Shown here: in pieces, positions 27,301 to 36,926 of the stretch | Layout: each line of letters begins with the position of its first letter | Numbering within the stretch: the first letter of the stretch is position 1 | Source: Saprospira grandis str. Lewin | Lineage (GTDB): Bacteria > Bacteroidota > Bacteroidia > Chitinophagales > Saprospiraceae | Reading direction: 5' to 3' | NCBI RefSeq assembly: GCF_000250635.1 | Contig: NC_016940.1 | Location: 124,001 to 188,000 of the forward strand | DNA: 64,000 bases | The notes under the pieces: model-generated | Database searches by the model: none | What the model was told of the DNA's origin: nothing | Seen by the model: the letters and a program-made list of their open reading frames with translations, nothing else | Made by a program: the position numbers and the translations under genes

Positions 27301-29410
27301 TAACAATAAGAGTGCACTGTTTCAATGCTGCTTCGCCTGCAAAGGGTTTAGTATGCACTTGACATAATCTCATTACTAGCCATTCTATAGTTTCAATGCT
27401 GCTTCGCCTGCAAAGGGTTTAGTATTGTACTTCCTGGAGGACCTGATGTAAGCCTTGCTGTTTCAATGCTGCTTCGCCTGCAAAGGGTTTAGTATACGTC
27501 ATTTTTAGTTAGGGTTTCGGTAAAAGAACCGTTTCAATGCTGCTTCGCCTGCAAAGGGTTTAGTATGAGCCGTCTTCTTCGGGCTCTACTAAACTTACAA
27601 GTTTCAATGCTGCTTCGCCTGCAAAGGGTTTAGTATATAGAGTTAAAAAAGTAGTAAATGAATACATATAGTTTCAATGCTGCTTCGCCTGCAAAGGGTT
27701 TAGTATAATTTGGTTTCGAAGTCGGCTGGGCTTAAATATTCTAGTTTCAATGCTGCTTCGCCTGCAAAGGGTTTAGTATTCCGCTTTCTCGAATTATAGA
27801 GTCCCACAAAGGGAGTTTCAATGCTGCTTCGCCTGCAAAGGGTTTAGTATTCAGCTGCTTGAAGTAGCTTAACAATCTGGGCTGTTTCAATGCTGCTTCG
27901 CCTGCAAAGGGTTTAGTATGAAACAGAACTAGAAAATCTAGGGGAGATTGAAGAGTTTCAATGCTGCTTCGCCTGCAAAGGGTTTAGTATAGGCGCAAAG
28001 CCCGAAAATACAAGGAGCCTGCAGTAGTTTCAATGCTGCTTCGCCTGCAAAGGGTTTAGTATTATACAGTATGGTCAACAGGCCACCTGCCTATGGGGTT
28101 TCAATGCTGCTTCGCCTGCAAAGGGTTTAGTATTAGAAATGACTTCAAAGCTCTCTTAAAACAAGAGCTGTTTCAATGCTGCTTCGCCTGCAAAGGGTTT
28201 AGTATTGCACACGAGTACGGATAAGGAGCTGGAAGAACTGTTTCAATGCTGCTTCGCCTGCAAAGGGTTTAGTATGTTTTTAGGGCCATAGCCATCGCTT
28301 CGGCAAGGGGGTTTCAATGCTGCTTCGCCTGCAAAGGGTTTAGTATACATTTATAAACTTATAATATTCTAAAGCTGTCAGTTTCAATGCTGCTTCGCCT
28401 GCAAAGGGTTTAGTATGAACTATTCCTCCCCACTACATTGATGGAGAGGATGTTTCAATGCTGCTTCGCCTGCAAAGGGTTTAGTATAAACTTTCCATGT
28501 GTAGCTTCTACACATTCGAAGTAGTTTCAATGCTGCTTCGCCTGCAAAGGGTTTAGTATTTGATAAGATTGCTGCTGAGATTTCAATGAAGAAATGTTTC
28601 AATGCTGCTTCGCCTGCAAAGGGTTTAGTATTATATTTAATTAACTCTAAATTTATTACATTATGAGTTTCAATGCTGCTTCGCCTGCAAAGGGTTTAGT
28701 ATTTGAGATGCGGATTTCATAGACTTATGAATTTATAATAGTTTCAATGCTGCTTCGCCTGCAAAGGGTTTAGTATAGGGCTGGGAACTCATATGAGAGT
28801 TTGCCAGGAATGTTTCAATGCTGCTTCGCCTGCAAAGGGTTTAGTATAAAAACAAAAGAGGCCCTAGAGGGCTCTTTTAAGTTTCAATGCTGCTTCGCCT
28901 GCAAAGGGTTTAGTATAAAAGGGTCAAAGGTTGCCAGCTTCCACGCTGAAGTTTCAATGCTGCTTCGCCTGCAAAGGGTTTAGTATTTTTTATACAGAGA
29001 CTTCTGCTTCTTGGCAGTGGCGTTTCAATGCTGCTTCGCCTGCAAAGGGTTTAGTATGCAAAGCATGGTAATGCCCGAAATTAAAATTGAGGTTTCAATG
29101 CTGCTTCGCCTGCAAAGGGTTTAGTATCCATAACAGGTCAGTCAAGTGGGAAGCCTCTGCTAGTTTCAATGCTGCTTCGCCTGCAAAGGGTTTAGTATAT
29201 AGAATGGGCTGAAGGCGAAAAGCTAAAAGTGACGTTTCAATGCTGCTTCGCCTGCAAAGGGTTTAGTATTCCTGTGGGGTCGTTGGTTGTCCGCTCAAGT
29301 CGGGTTTCAATGCTGCTTCGCCTGCAAAGGGTTTAGTATTGGCCAATATTTACCAAACCTACTAACTGAGAAATGTTTCAATGCTGCTTCGCCTGCAAAG
29401 GGTTTAGTAT

Positions 29411-29629
29411 AGCAAAACTATCATATAATTCAAAAAGCCATAAGAACGCTTTCACCGACATTAGAGCCACCAAACTCTAAAATATACCGCAAAGCTCCCA
29501 AATGCTCTTTTTTCATTTTAAGAAAGTTTTAAGATTTGGATTTTCCCACTATCTAAAGACATTTCCTGCTCACAATATAAAACTTATCTCCTATACTTCC
29601 TAATTTAATTTTGGCCCCTTTTTCCGCGA
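29411..29629 (-). promoter_or_regulatory. Inferred CRISPR leader
   Basis: AT-rich sequence directly beside the rightmost, perfect repeat, and opposite the degenerate end, so this is the expected leader. On the minus strand TAGTTTTG (29413-29420) fits the Bacteroidota -7 box, and A/T tracts occur further upstream. The boundary on the right is arbitrary and stops at the GC-rich element. Confidence 0.65.
29430..29516 (-). CDS. Possible 28-residue leader-encoded peptide
   Basis: A short minus-strand frame (MKKEHLGALRY... ending VLMAF) lies wholly in the CRISPR leader, with an in-frame stop five codons upstream of its ATG. It has ordinary-looking composition, but no ribosome-binding site and no recognised relative. 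It could be chance, or a remnant of a lost gene next to the array. Confidence 0.2.
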   Translation of the reverse strand: MKKEHLGALRYILEFGGSNVGESVLMAF

Positions 29630-29805
29630 CCTACAGGCGGCAAAGCCGCCGCAGGCCGAAGGCCAAACGGCCTAGCGATGTGCAGGGGTGGCCGAAGGCC
29701 AGACCGAAGGCGAAACGAAGTGAAGCCTGAAGGGCCGAGCAGACCTGCGAGCCCCGAAACGTAGCGCCGCAAGGCCGCAGGCCGCAGCGGAGGCCCCTCC
29801 CCCAG
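29630..29805 (-). repeat. GC-rich modular palindromic element (copy 9)
   Basis: Minus-strand copy between the CRISPR leader and pyrG. It contains GGCCGAAGGCC-type hairpins, the CGGCCTAGCGATG end block and the conserved GAGCAGACCTGCGAGCC core. Confidence 0.85.
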
Positions 29806-29823
29806 TCCTTAACAGTAATTTGA

Positions 29824-31521
<1,698 letters not shown>

Positions 31522-31542
31522 TTTATAGGTCCCCAAAAATAG

Positions 31543-31583
31543 AAAAAGGAGTTGTAGCCCGCTGGCTGCAACTCCTTTCTTTT
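31543..31583. terminator. Bidirectional terminator between pyrG and a DUF1573 gene
   Basis: AAAGGAGTTG pairs with CAACTCCTTT, and AGCC with GGCT inside it, around a CGCT loop, with A and T runs on both sides. It sits between two convergent genes and serves both. Confidence 0.8.
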
Positions 31584-31597
31584 AGCGCTTTAATCGC

Positions 31598-32146
31598 TTA
31601 TTTTGTTTCTGTCGTTACTACATCGGCCTTGATGGTCAGACGAGTTTGAGCAGGGTTGGTGTTGGCGGTTAGTGTCACAAATTTAGTTTGTGCACCTTTC
31701 TTGCCTGCAGAGTTAAACTCTACTTCAATTTCGCCAGATTCACCTGGAGCAATAGGCTCTTTAGGGTACTGAGGCACAGTACAACCGCAAGATCCTTTGG
31801 CATTGGTGATCGTCAAGGGCTTGTCGCCATCATTAGTAAACTTAAAAGTATGTGTCACTTTTTCGCCTTGCTTAATGGTGCCAAAATCAAAGGCATCCTC
31901 GGCAAACTTCATAGTTGTGGCCAAAGCGGGGTCTACGGCTTCTTGTGGGTTGCCAGACTGTTGAGCCTGGATGGATTGAGTGGGTTGCGTTCCAGTAGGT
32001 CCTACTGTGTTGTTATTCTGAACAGCAACATCGGTTTTGGTTGCTTCCACCTCGGCGGCAGAAACTCCTCCGCCACACTGCATAAAGGTAAACGCCATCA
32101 AGCCAATGAATGCAAAGCTGAGAAATTGGGCTGCAAATCTTTTCAT
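31598..32146 (-). CDS. DUF1573 family lipoprotein
   Basis: A 182-residue protein with a lipoprotein-like signal (residues 1-24, FMQCGGG, cysteine at 24) and a low-complexity linker rich in T, Q and N (about 30-75). The C-terminal DUF1573 domain (about 80-180) begins FAEDAFDFGTIKQGEKVTHTFKFTNDGDKPL and contains SCGCTVPQYPKEPIAPGESGEIEVEF, the usual cysteine pair and beta-sandwich pattern of this Bacteroidota family. Members are predicted Ig-like surface or periplasmic proteins of unknown role. A minus-strand TACTTTTG box lies upstream at about 32200-32207. Confidence 0.88.
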   Translation of the reverse strand: MKRFAAQFLSFAFIGLMAFTFMQCGGGVSAAEVEATKTDVAVQNNNTVGPTGTQPTQSIQAQQSGNPQEAVDPALATTMKFAEDAFDFGTIKQGEKVTHTFKFTNDGDKPLTITNAKGSCGCTVPQYPKEPIAPGESGEIEVEFNSAGKKGAQTKFVTLTANTNPAQTRLTIKADVVTTETK

Positions 32147-32199
32147 CTTCTAAAGAGAAATTTTGGTTAAAGTAATCTGTCCGCAAATCCTGCGGATAA

Positions 32200-32207
32200 C
32201 AAAAGTA
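32200..32207 (-). promoter_or_regulatory. -7 promoter box of the DUF1573 gene
   Basis: TACTTTTG on the minus strand fits TAnnTTTG and is 54 bases before the ATG at 32146. A TTTG upstream is closer than the usual -33 spacing. Confidence 0.4.
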
Positions 32208-32266
32208 CAGCTTTCATCGCAAAATGAGAAAAGCCAATCTTTAAAAGAAACTTAAGAACGAAAAGT

Positions 32267-34798
32267 TTAGTTCTTTCCGCCCCTTCTCTTAAGGTATGGG
32301 CTAAAAGCTTCCTCCATTTTGGGAAGGTAATCAATAAAGAAACGATTTGCTTTTGGCCAATCTTCTTCACGCCCTAAACTAACGCCCTTCAAATCAAAGC
32401 GAATACAACTCTTTTTGTTGTCTGCCATCTCTTGCCAAACCAAAGGCTGCCCAAATACTGCCTCTATTTCTTCCTTATACCCAAATAGCTTTCTAAATAT
32501 CTCCTTGTTTCTTGTCTTCTCTGCGCCAGTAATAGAAACCTCGATTCGAGCTTCGTCTTTTGTCATGATTAAGCTATAATACACACTAGTCGTTCCGGCT
32601 CCACAACTCAGCCAATGATCCTTAGACGGAGATACCCGCTGAAAAAGAGTCGTATCCTTTATTTGAGGTAATAGTTGCGTCCAGTATTTCTTCCGCATAA
32701 AAAAGCGGTCCTTCTTTGTCGCTGCTATTTTTTCTCCCAACTCTTGCTTATCCCGATACTTAAGGAGTAAAGCATCTTCTAGACCAAATAAAGGCAGTAA
32801 GCTCTTGAGGGTAGTAAACTTACTATTGCTATCTGAGTTTGTCTCTACATAATAGGAACCGACAAGCAATTGTGGAGCCCGAAAATCCTCAGCCCGTTCA
32901 CTAACTTTAAGCCGATCTGGCTGACTCAAAAGCAAAGCAGCATTCCTTTCATATAACGCTCGCAAAACATACAGATACATCTGCGTAAATCGGCCTTCTT
33001 CTACTTTCTCCCCCTCAAAGATGAAATAGGCCAATTTCTTGTTCTTGGGCAAACTCGCCTCCATGATATGAAGCTCTGGCTCTAAAAACTCCTCCTTAAC
33101 CTCTACTTCTGGATAAGGCCATATCTCTAAAAAACGCTCGGTAATAATAACTGTCCGCTCTTGATAGGCCTGTATATCCCAAGAAGATAAACTACTCAAG
33201 TATTTATTTAACCACAAACGACTATACTGATAACCCTGCTCTTTCCCCTGAATATTCATCTCTTTTTTTGCCCTAAAGGTTTTATTCCCCAAAGCCCCAT
33301 TATTTCCCGATAAGGTCAAATTCCCTATCGTATGCAAATAACGATGCTCAAAGGCTTGTATGTCCTCTTCAGCTAGTTCTTTTCGCCAATCTTCACTAAG
33401 CTTCTGCGGAAAAATATGCTCTACACTAATGCGCTCATCTCTAGTGTCTACATATTCTCTGTTGTTATAGTTTTCTAACTTCTCAAAAAGATAGTTTCTC
33501 TTTCTCGCTGTTATATGATAAAGATCTCGATCCTTCAAGGCCTGCCTCAATTCCGCATCCAAAGGAAAACGCCCAGCGCCCCGCTTTTTCAAGATAGCCT
33601 GATAAATAGAATTTAAATAGTCCTCACTATCCACCTCTGCATATAAAACCATGAAAATCTTATTCAAGGCACTAGTAGGCAAACCCATAATAAACCGACG
33701 CCAGACATATGCCTGCAAAAACTGAAGGATCGCAATCAAATCTAACTTAGAAATCACCCCATTTTCCTTATCCTCAAAAAGCTGCAATAAAAAAGGATAT
33801 ACTACATTAACATCCAGTTGGTTAATGTACTCTAACTCCTGCCGAATGTCTTTATCTCGCTCTGCTCTCGGATTGATAAACAAATGATAATGATATGATA
33901 AGCTCTTGATCTGCTCCAAATCGTTCCAGTATTCCTCCCCCTTCTTATCCTGACACTGCTCTTTAAAGGTCTGATATACCTTAGATTTCTTGGGAATCGT
34001 CTTGTTCTTTAAGGTCAAGTAATCCCGAATAAAAGCCGAAACCATAGATTTATCCTCGCCCCAGTTTCTAGCATTCTCCTCTATCGGATACCAAATCCGC
34101 TTATAAACCCGCGCCTGCTCTTTAGGATCCAAATCCATCAATATGTAGTTCCGAATCAAATCAGACTGCGAAAGATCTAAACCCGTAGAGTTCAAACTCT
34201 CAAAGATCCGCTGTGGATCATCTTTCCCCCGCTCCAAAGCAATCTCTACAAAGATCAAGCGTTTCAAACCCTGCTCGATCAACTGAAAGTTGTCTTTATT
34301 GACCAGCCCCTTAAAAAAACGGTAGTTTTCCAGGACCTTAGCCCCCCCCTCTACCTTATCCTCCTCCCCCAAAAGTATCGCCTCAAAAGCAAGCGCATTC
34401 TTATCCGTTTGCTTCAATTTCAATTTGTAGTTCTCCTCTTCCGCATACTCATTACACAAATAACTATTGTAAATTCTAGCCGCATCCCGCTGCTGACCAC
34501 TCTCCAAAGCAAAACGATACAAGGCCACCAACAAAATATTTAAAGTCGTCAGACGCTGCTGACCATCAATTATCACCAGCTCACTAATCTCACTACTACT
34601 AAATAAGCCATCATAAATAAACACAATACTCCCTATAAAATGAGAGCTGCGATGATGACTGACCACATCTATAATGTCCTTAAATAAATCGGAACACTCC
34701 TTCTGCCCCCAATCGTAATTCCGCTGATAAATAGGAATAACAAACTGTATGTCCCGCTTTTTCAAAAAGCTGACTACCTGCAATTCTTTAGCATTCAT
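32267..34798 (-). CDS. GmrSD-like restriction protein (DUF262-DUF1524-DUF4268)
   Basis: An 843-residue cytoplasmic protein with the layout of modification-dependent or type IV restriction enzymes such as GmrSD. The N-terminal DUF262 domain (about 8-230) has IPIYQRNYDWG and the nucleotide-linked DGQQRLTTLN motif near 78-87. The middle DUF1524 domain (about 395-540) has the HNH-type nuclease motif ISVEHIFPQKL near 456 and IGNLTLSGNN after it. The C-terminal DUF4268 domain (about 690-835) has the characteristic YSLIMTKDEARIEVSI and a TRNKEIFRKLFGYKEEIE segment. Known relatives cut phage DNA carrying modified bases and use NTP. It stands alone, with no methylase or partner beside it, and shares its neighbourhood with the CRISPR array. 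The exact substrate is not known. Confidence 0.88.
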   Translation of the reverse strand: MNAKELQVVSFLKKRDIQFVIPIYQRNYDWGQKECSDLFKDIIDVVSHHRSSHFIGSIVFIYDGLFSSSEISELVIIDGQQRLTTLNILLVALYRFALESGQQRDAARIYNSYLCNEYAEEENYKLKLKQTDKNALAFEAILLGEEDKVEGGAKVLENYRFFKGLVNKDNFQLIEQGLKRLIFVEIALERGKDDPQRIFESLNSTGLDLSQSDLIRNYILMDLDPKEQARVYKRIWYPIEENARNWGEDKSMVSAFIRDYLTLKNKTIPKKSKVYQTFKEQCQDKKGEEYWNDLEQIKSLSYHYHLFINPRAERDKDIRQELEYINQLDVNVVYPFLLQLFEDKENGVISKLDLIAILQFLQAYVWRRFIMGLPTSALNKIFMVLYAEVDSEDYLNSIYQAILKKRGAGRFPLDAELRQALKDRDLYHITARKRNYLFEKLENYNNREYVDTRDERISVEHIFPQKLSEDWRKELAEEDIQAFEHRYLHTIGNLTLSGNNGALGNKTFRAKKEMNIQGKEQGYQYSRLWLNKYLSSLSSWDIQAYQERTVIITERFLEIWPYPEVEVKEEFLEPELHIMEASLPKNKKLAYFIFEGEKVEEGRFTQMYLYVLRALYERNAALLLSQPDRLKVSERAEDFRAPQLLVGSYYVETNSDSNSKFTTLKSLLPLFGLEDALLLKYRDKQELGEKIAATKKDRFFMRKKYWTQLLPQIKDTTLFQRVSPSKDHWLSCGAGTTSVYYSLIMTKDEARIEVSITGAEKTRNKEIFRKLFGYKEEIEAVFGQPLVWQEMADNKKSCIRFDLKGVSLGREEDWPKANRFFIDYLPKMEEAFSPYLKRRGGKN

Positions 34799-34825
34799 TC
34801 TTGGTTCTTGTTTTTAGTTATTTTT

Positions 34826-35050
34826 ATTTGGGGCTGCCCCTTCCGCTGGGTTGAAACCCAGCGCAAAGCGGTATCGCTTTGCGAAGCTATACAAAATGAG
34901 GGTTGAAACCCTCATGAATTATCGGTCGGGTCGGGCTGTTTCGCAGCTCGCTGTTCGCTCGGCCCTGCGCCGCCAAAGGCGGCTGGGTCTGGCCCTTCGG
35001 GCCACTGCTGTCCATCCCTCAGCCTGCGGGCGCTCCGCGCCCTGTCCCCT
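34826..35050 (+). repeat. GC-rich modular palindromic element (copy 10, extended)
   Basis: Begins TTTTTATTTGGGGCTGCCCC. In place of the first stem it carries a three-hairpin insert (GCTGGGTT-GAA-ACCCAGC, GCAAAGCG-GTAT-CGCTTTGC, ATGAGGGTT-GAA-ACCCTCAT) that recurs almost unchanged, inverted, in the element at 45846. Stem GCCGCC-AAA-GGCGGC follows the core. Confidence 0.88.
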
Positions 35051-35056
35051 CCAATA

Positions 35057-35332
35057 CTAGTTTTCTGCAGCCAAACTGTCCTTGGCCAATTGCTCGGCCT
35101 TATAAGCCTTCCACTTCTCCTCGGCTAGCTTCCAAGCCGCCGACTTAACATCCAGTACCTCTTCCTTCAATTCGCTTTCCCAAAAAGATTTAAAGCTCTT
35201 AAATTCGGTTCTCGTCTCTGTCTTCAAACTTTCTATCTCACTATAGATATAGAAGTAAAAGAAAGCGCCCGCCCCCAATAAACTCAATAACATCCCTAAG
35301 AGTAAGCCCAGCCAAAATGCAGTATTCTTCAT
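35057..35332 (-). CDS. Small membrane-anchored protein
   Basis: A 91-residue protein with one strong N-terminal membrane helix (residues 5-30, GLLLGMLLSLLGAGAFFYFYIY) followed by a charged helical stretch (about 35-85) likely to form a coiled coil. It is the last gene of a three-gene minus-strand operon: its ATG overlaps the stop of the preceding gene in TAATG, which indicates translational coupling. No family is recognised. Its size and arrangement suggest a membrane partner of the two upstream proteins. Confidence 0.6.
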   Translation of the reverse strand: MKNTAFWLGLLLGMLLSLLGAGAFFYFYIYSEIESLKTETRTEFKSFKSFWESELKEEVLDVKSAAWKLAEEKWKAYKAEQLAKDSLAAEN

Positions 35333-35967
35333 TAGTTGTGGATTTTTACGGCCCGCTCAAAGCCCAAGCGCTCCAAATGGGCCTTGCGCACCTGCTTGAG
35401 GTCAAAATCTTGAAAGCGAATCTGCGCCCGCAAAAAGTCAAAGGCAAAGTCAAAATCCATATACTGATAGCGAATAGGCAAGGCACCCGGCCCCGCCATA
35501 TCCGTCAGTTTCTTTTGGTTGAGGACCTGCAACAGATCGCCCGCCAATTGCAAAAAGGGATTCAAATGGTTTTCGATAAATTGTTGGCGCTTCTCTCGGT
35601 CCAACTCAAAGATTTCTTGGGCCAAACGACAATAGGCCTGCATGGCCGGACAATAATCCAGCACAAAGACATTGCTCAGCTCGTTGCGGCGCGCCCGAAC
35701 CATTTCCCCATTCTTTTCTCTCAACTGCTTTTTGAGGTCCTTCAAGATTAAGCGAATACGCTCGTTTTTTGCCTTGCAGGCATCCTCCAAAGCAAAAAGT
35801 TGGTCATTTCGGCCCAATTGCAATTTGGCAATTTCAGTTTGGTATTTGGCCAACTCGCCCATAAAGCGACTACGCGCCCAAAACCAACTTACCGCCACCA
35901 AGGCCAACAAGCCCGCAAAACTCAGGGCATAAAAAGGCAACTGCTCGACAAATTCGTCCCAGTTCAT
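35332..35967 (-). CDS. Membrane-anchored coiled-coil protein of unknown function
   Basis: A 211-residue protein with one N-terminal membrane helix (about 11-30, ALSFAGLLALVAVSWFWA), a helical segment likely to coil (about 38-85, EIAKLQLGRNDQLFALEDACKAKNERIRLILKDLKKQLREK) and a mixed C-terminal domain with YRLAQEIFELDREKRQQFIENHLNPFLQLAGDLL. No family is recognised. It is the middle gene of a three-gene operon, overlapping the start of the small membrane gene by one base and lying 12 bases after the tandem ubiquitin-like gene. Confidence 0.6.
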   Translation of the reverse strand: MNWDEFVEQLPFYALSFAGLLALVAVSWFWARSRFMGELAKYQTEIAKLQLGRNDQLFALEDACKAKNERIRLILKDLKKQLREKNGEMVRARRNELSNVFVLDYCPAMQAYCRLAQEIFELDREKRQQFIENHLNPFLQLAGDLLQVLNQKKLTDMAGPGALPIRYQYMDFDFAFDFLRAQIRFQDFDLKQVRKAHLERLGFERAVKIHN

Positions 35968-35979
35968 ATATATAGGGGA

Positions 35980-36780
35980 TTAAATGAATGATAAAATAAG
36001 AAAGAGAAGACCCACTACAGCCGCAGCAGCCAAAACAATGTAAATAGCAAGGGGAATAGGGCTCCAAATTCGCACTTTTTCTAGTACGGGCAAGCCCTCT
36101 TCCATCCGCAGCGCATACAACAAGCTATCTATACTTTGATAGGGATCTGCCGTTGGTCGAACCGCATAATTGGGGTCTATCGGAATAGCCGAAGGGGGCG
36201 GCAATTGCTCAATAATCAAGTCTAATTTTTGATTTTGCTGCGCTTCTAATTCTTGCAGGCGCTTTTGCAAGTTTTCTAGCTCTTCCTCTATAGAAGCTTG
36301 CGAAACTGAGCGCAGCTGAAGGTAGGCCCCAGCGGCCAAGCCCTGCGCTCCAAAACTTTGGTCCAAAAACAAGGCCTCGCCCTTAAAGTAAAGGTTTAAA
36401 TCTCCGGGCAAGTCACTCAAAAAGCCTTGATCGACTAATTGCTGCAGGGCCTGCTGGGGCAATTGCTCCTCATCAAAGGCTAAGGGGGCATAAGTTTGGC
36501 CCAAAGGGTCTTGTATATAAATAAAATGCTTGGCCGCTGGCCCTTCTTGCTCAATGCGCAAGATGCTGCCCTCATACAAATCACTAAGTTGCTGCAACTG
36601 CTGTTCGGCCTGCAAAAGCTGCTCGCCAAAAGCCAGTTGGTAGCTGCCCCCTCGGGGAAGGAAGCCACTAAGTTCCAGCTGCTCAATCATTTCGGCAGCA
36701 GAGAAACTAAGATCCACCTCGGCATTCATGAGCGTGCCGTATTGCGGATGCATAAAATTTAAGTTGAGTATAGGTTCCAT
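35980..36780 (-). CDS. Tail-anchored protein with two ubiquitin-like (beta-grasp) domains
   Basis: A 266-residue protein. Residues 1-77 and 84-157 each look like a beta-grasp domain: two opening strands, a central helix (SAAEMIEQLELSGFLP and LPQQALQQLVDQGFLSD), then short strands ending in a pattern typical of ubiquitin-like folds (LLQAEQQLQQL..LYEGSILRIE and FLDQSFGAQGLAAGAYLQLR). This matches the look of EsaB/YukD-type ubiquitin-like proteins. A coiled coil follows at about 160-195, then a proline linker, and a C-terminal membrane helix at about 243-264 (PLAIYIVLAAAAVVGLLFLILSF), so it would face the cytoplasm. It is the first gene of a three-gene operon with two single-pass coiled-coil proteins. 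No full family is recognised; the fold call is by pattern and the function is unknown. Confidence 0.55.
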   Translation of the reverse strand: MEPILNLNFMHPQYGTLMNAEVDLSFSAAEMIEQLELSGFLPRGGSYQLAFGEQLLQAEQQLQQLSDLYEGSILRIEQEGPAAKHFIYIQDPLGQTYAPLAFDEEQLPQQALQQLVDQGFLSDLPGDLNLYFKGEALFLDQSFGAQGLAAGAYLQLRSVSQASIEEELENLQKRLQELEAQQNQKLDLIIEQLPPPSAIPIDPNYAVRPTADPYQSIDSLLYALRMEEGLPVLEKVRIWSPIPLAIYIVLAAAAVVGLLFLILSFI

Positions 36781-36854
36781 AGCTTATACTGGGGATATTT
36801 TGAATCCGAATATACTAAGATATCTCTTAAATAACAGTTTTTTGCCCAGAAAAG

Positions 36855-36893
36855 CAAAAGGCCCCAGCTGCAGAAGCAGCTAAGGCCTTTTTT
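36855..36893 (-). terminator. Terminator left behind the IS4 insertion
   Basis: AAAGGCC and AGCTGC pair with GCAGCT and GGCCTTT around an AGAA loop, with poly-T on the plus side and TTTTGCTTTT on the minus side. It lies downstream (minus direction) of the barrel gene at 38677-41544, about 200 bases from it before the IS4 element entered. The insertion now separates the two. Confidence 0.5.
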
Positions 36894-36926
36894 TGGTCCA
36901 TTTTTGCGGCGGACAGGGCCGATAGG

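Larger units (their letters stand above)
17632..29410 (-). CRISPR. CRISPR array, 166 repeats and 165 spacers
   Basis: Hand count of repeat starts gives 166 copies of a 36-bp repeat (plus-strand form begins GTTTCAATGCTG and ends GGGTTTAGTAT) with spacers of mostly 33 to 39 bases. On the minus strand each repeat ends ATTGAAAC, the classic 8-base 5' handle of type I and III crRNAs, so transcription is inferred right to left. The leftmost repeat (17632) is degenerate in its first seven bases, as expected for the leader-distal end. Repeats 1-20 and repeat 49 (21045) have T at plus-strand position 25; all others have A. About 157 spacers are distinct. No cas gene, tracrRNA or RT gene lies anywhere in the 64 kb, so effectors must be encoded elsewhere. 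Many open frames in the region (for example with FQCCFACKGFSI) are translated repeats. Confidence 0.98.

Noticed and set aside
17632-29410. Type II, V or VI CRISPR assignment
   Set aside because: No tracrRNA-like anti-repeat, Cas9, Cas12 or Cas13 gene is seen, and the repeat lacks the end patterns of type V-A or VI-B repeats. The ATTGAAAC handle fits type I or III better, but without cas genes the type stays open.
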